Positions 34,379-36,221 of a stretch of 36,221 nucleotides of DNA are shown here, in pieces. The notes beneath the pieces are model-generated. The model saw nothing but the letters and a program-made list of their open reading frames with translations. It did not search any database and was not told the origin of the DNA. The translations under genes and the position numbers were made by a program. Source of the stretch: Sulfurimicrobium sp. (lineage in GTDB: Bacteria > Pseudomonadota > Gammaproteobacteria > Burkholderiales > Sulfuricellaceae); contig JAUYFW010000172.1 in the NCBI GenBank assembly GCA_030690835.1, forward strand, positions 1-36,221, given 5' to 3'. Positions within the stretch are counted from its first letter, which is position 1. Every line of letters starts with the position of its first letter.

Positions 34379-35512
34379 TTAGAAGGAGTGCTTCATACCG
34401 AGGGAGAAACCGCTCGGGTCTTTGCCGGCAACGGTGCCAGGATTGTCGCCATGGCCGCCACCGAAGGCAGAGTACGATGCGCCAGTGCCAGCAGTTGCGC
34501 CAGAATCGTTGTTGGTCTTGGCGTAAGCAACATAAGCCGTGGTACGCTTGGACAGGGAGTAGTCCGCGCCCACAACGATCATTTTGGCGCCAGTGGCGCT
34601 ACAGTCAATACCAGTAGCGCAGCCGCTCAGGTCGTTAGCATTGTAGTATTGGCCCTTGATCGTGGTTGCACCCATCTTGTATGCGGCACCCAGACCCCAG
34701 GTTTTGCGTTCGTTCGTGGCGGCATCCAAAACGACGTTAGCGTCATTAAACTTGGCTTTCTGGTACAAGCCAACCAGTTTTACGTCACCGAAAGTGTAGC
34801 CACCAACGAGACGGATGATCTTGTCATCAGCAACGCCATTAGCTGCGGTGCCGGTATTCGACATGTTATGTGTTTCATAACCAAGACCAACCATCACCGG
34901 GCCGCTTTCGTAGTTACCCGAAGCGCTAACAGCAGTAATCGGGAGAGGAGCAGCGGCACCAGCACCAACGTTGGTCACGTAGGCAAGAATGCCGCTGAAG
35001 CCGCTAATGGTTGGGGAGACGTAGGCAACCACGTTGTCAGGACGCAGATCGAAAGTGGCACCACCGGCGCTGATCAGGTTACGCGATTCACCGATCTGGT
35101 CGCCGAACAGGTCAGCCTTGCGACCGAGCAGTTTCACCGGGGTGTCGTGACGGCCCAGGATCGCGGTACCGAAACCACCAGACAGACCCAGGAAGCTGTT
35201 GCGGCTGGTCAGGCTGTTGACGTTTGTGCCAGCACCGGTATCGCCCATGCCTACCAGGGATTCCATCTGCCAGATGGCTTTCAGGCCATTGCCCAGATCT
35301 TCGCTACCCTTGAAGCCGATGTAGGAAGAGTTGCTGGAAACGTTGGTTTTGCGATACAGGTCAGCAACAGGTACTGCGCCATTGTTGCCGCCGTTGAGGC
35401 TTTCCACGGACATGTGCACGGAACCGTAAATCGTCACGTTGCCGGAATCGGCCATTGCAGCAGCAGGGGCCAGAGCGGCAGCGATTGCGACAGCCAGAAG
35501 TTTTTTGTTCAT
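34379..35512 (-). CDS. Gram-negative porin (trimeric betaproteobacterial type)
   Basis: MNKKLLAVAIAAALAPAAAMADSGNVTIYGSVHMSVESLNGGNN...SSYIGFKGSEDLGNGLKAIWQMES...GMKHSF C-terminal Phe. Confidence 0.96.
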   Translation of the reverse strand: MNKKLLAVAIAAALAPAAAMADSGNVTIYGSVHMSVESLNGGNNGAVPVADLYRKTNVSSNSSYIGFKGSEDLGNGLKAIWQMESLVGMGDTGAGTNVNSLTSRNSFLGLSGGFGTAILGRHDTPVKLLGRKADLFGDQIGESRNLISAGGATFDLRPDNVVAYVSPTISGFSGILAYVTNVGAGAAAPLPITAVSASGNYESGPVMVGLGYETHNMSNTGTAANGVADDKIIRLVGGYTFGDVKLVGLYQKAKFNDANVVLDAATNERKTWGLGAAYKMGATTIKGQYYNANDLSGCATGIDCSATGAKMIVVGADYSLSKRTTAYVAYAKTNNDSGATAGTGASYSAFGGGHGDNPGTVAGKDPSGFSLGMKHSF

Positions 35513-35706
35513 ATGAATCTCTCCTAAGAGTTGAGTTTTAGAGTTGCTTAGTAGTTCGGATATCCGGGCTACTTAACCTCCCTATTGAGAAGTTGGTGCC
35601 ATTCTTGCAAAAAGTCAAAGCGGCTGGCAAGGCAAATTTGGGGTTTGCGCAACATGGAGAGGGATTGTGTGGTTTTTGTGCAACAGTTCTCTGGGTGAGG
35701 GGGGCG

Positions 35707-35997
35707 TCAATACCCGACTTCCCGCTGATGACGCACTGCCAGAATGACAGCCGCTTGACCATCATAGCGGTACAGCACGATATATCCACTATCGCCAAAA
35801 TCGATAAGCCATTCGCGACATTCGGGCTCCATGCCCTCGACAGGGCGGCCGATGCCGGGCTGATACGCGATGGGTTTCACACCGGTGCGGATTGCTGCTA
35901 CCGCTCGCCTGGCTGCGTCGGCGTTTTTTGCGGCCGGAAAGCGGTAAAGGCGTTGCACGTCGCCCAATGCCGCTGGTGACCAGATCAGACGTGACAT
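35707..35997 (-). CDS. RelE/ParE superfamily toxin
   Basis: MSRLIWSPAALGDVQRLYRFPAAKNADAARRAVAAIRTGVKPIAYQPGIGRPVEGMEPECREWLIDFGDSGYIVLYRYDGQAAVILAVRHQREVGY. Confidence 0.92.
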   Translation of the reverse strand: MSRLIWSPAALGDVQRLYRFPAAKNADAARRAVAAIRTGVKPIAYQPGIGRPVEGMEPECREWLIDFGDSGYIVLYRYDGQAAVILAVRHQREVGY

Positions 35998-36221
35998 TCA
36001 GGCGGCTCAGCATCTTGGCCGGCTTCCAGCTTGGCAAGCCAAACCTCAACCTCTTCACCCGTTACATGCAGGCCGGTTTCCTGATATTCCTGCCAGGCAT
36101 TGATGGCGTCCTGCCGGAACGCCTCGCGCTTTTCCTCGCGCTCGACGTACTGACGGATGGCCTCGCGCATCAGCCAGTGCGGGGTGCGGTGGCGGGCGTC
36201 AGCCAGGCGCTTCACGCGCTC
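35985..36221 (-). CDS. Ribbon-helix-helix (CopG-type) antitoxin, N-terminus beyond the window
   Basis: ...ERVKRLADARHRTPHWLMREAIRQYVEREEKREAFRQDAINAWQEYQETGLHVTGEEVEVWLAKLEAGQDAEPPECHV; overlaps the toxin start. Confidence 0.88.
   Translation of the reverse strand, partial: ERVKRLADARHRTPHWLMREAIRQYVEREEKREAFRQDAINAWQEYQETGLHVTGEEVEVWLAKLEAGQDAEPPECHV

Noticed and set aside
34388-35527. 379-aa plus-strand ORF opposite the porin gene
   Set aside because: Mirror ORF of the porin reading frame; no motif or independent regulatory signals.
35580-35625. Possible sigma-54 promoter (TGGCAC on the minus strand) upstream of the porin
   Set aside because: The -12 element does not match TTGC at the correct spacing (reads TTCTC).

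Overview
The window is a GC-rich chromosomal segment, probably from a betaproteobacterium (inferred from gene order; taxonomy not verified). Much of it is conserved housekeeping: xerC-DUF484-dapF; dsbC and a pepP-ubiH-ubiH/I-type operon; rlpA; dacC-dat-ybeD-lipB-lipA; a metal-transport cluster; hslV-hslU; waaA-waaC-GT2-epimerase; and a porin. Two accessory zones stand out. (1) At 15.1-20.3 kb there is a defense-like island: vapBC, vsr, a C5 cytosine methyltransferase with an internal G8 tract, an uncharacterised putative PD-(D/E)XK-like gene in an operon with a ParB-like gene, and an orphan HipB-type regulator with two palindromic operators. A 225-bp MITE-like element with perfect 22-bp TIRs and a perfect 11-bp target duplication lies between dcm and the putative nuclease. 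(2) At 32.8-36.2 kb there are three toxin-antitoxin loci. The observation I rate highest is a small GIY-YIG nuclease ORF (6779-7069) tightly bracketed by inverted copies of one palindromic repeat family, including a perfect 34-bp inverted repeat. The unit sits between pepP and ubiH, and the repeats supply the ubiH start codon and the pepP stop codon. Several other palindromic repeat families supply ends of genes in this window (rlpA, lipB, waaA, higA, epimerase). All calls come from reading the sequence and the ORF track; no database search was run.
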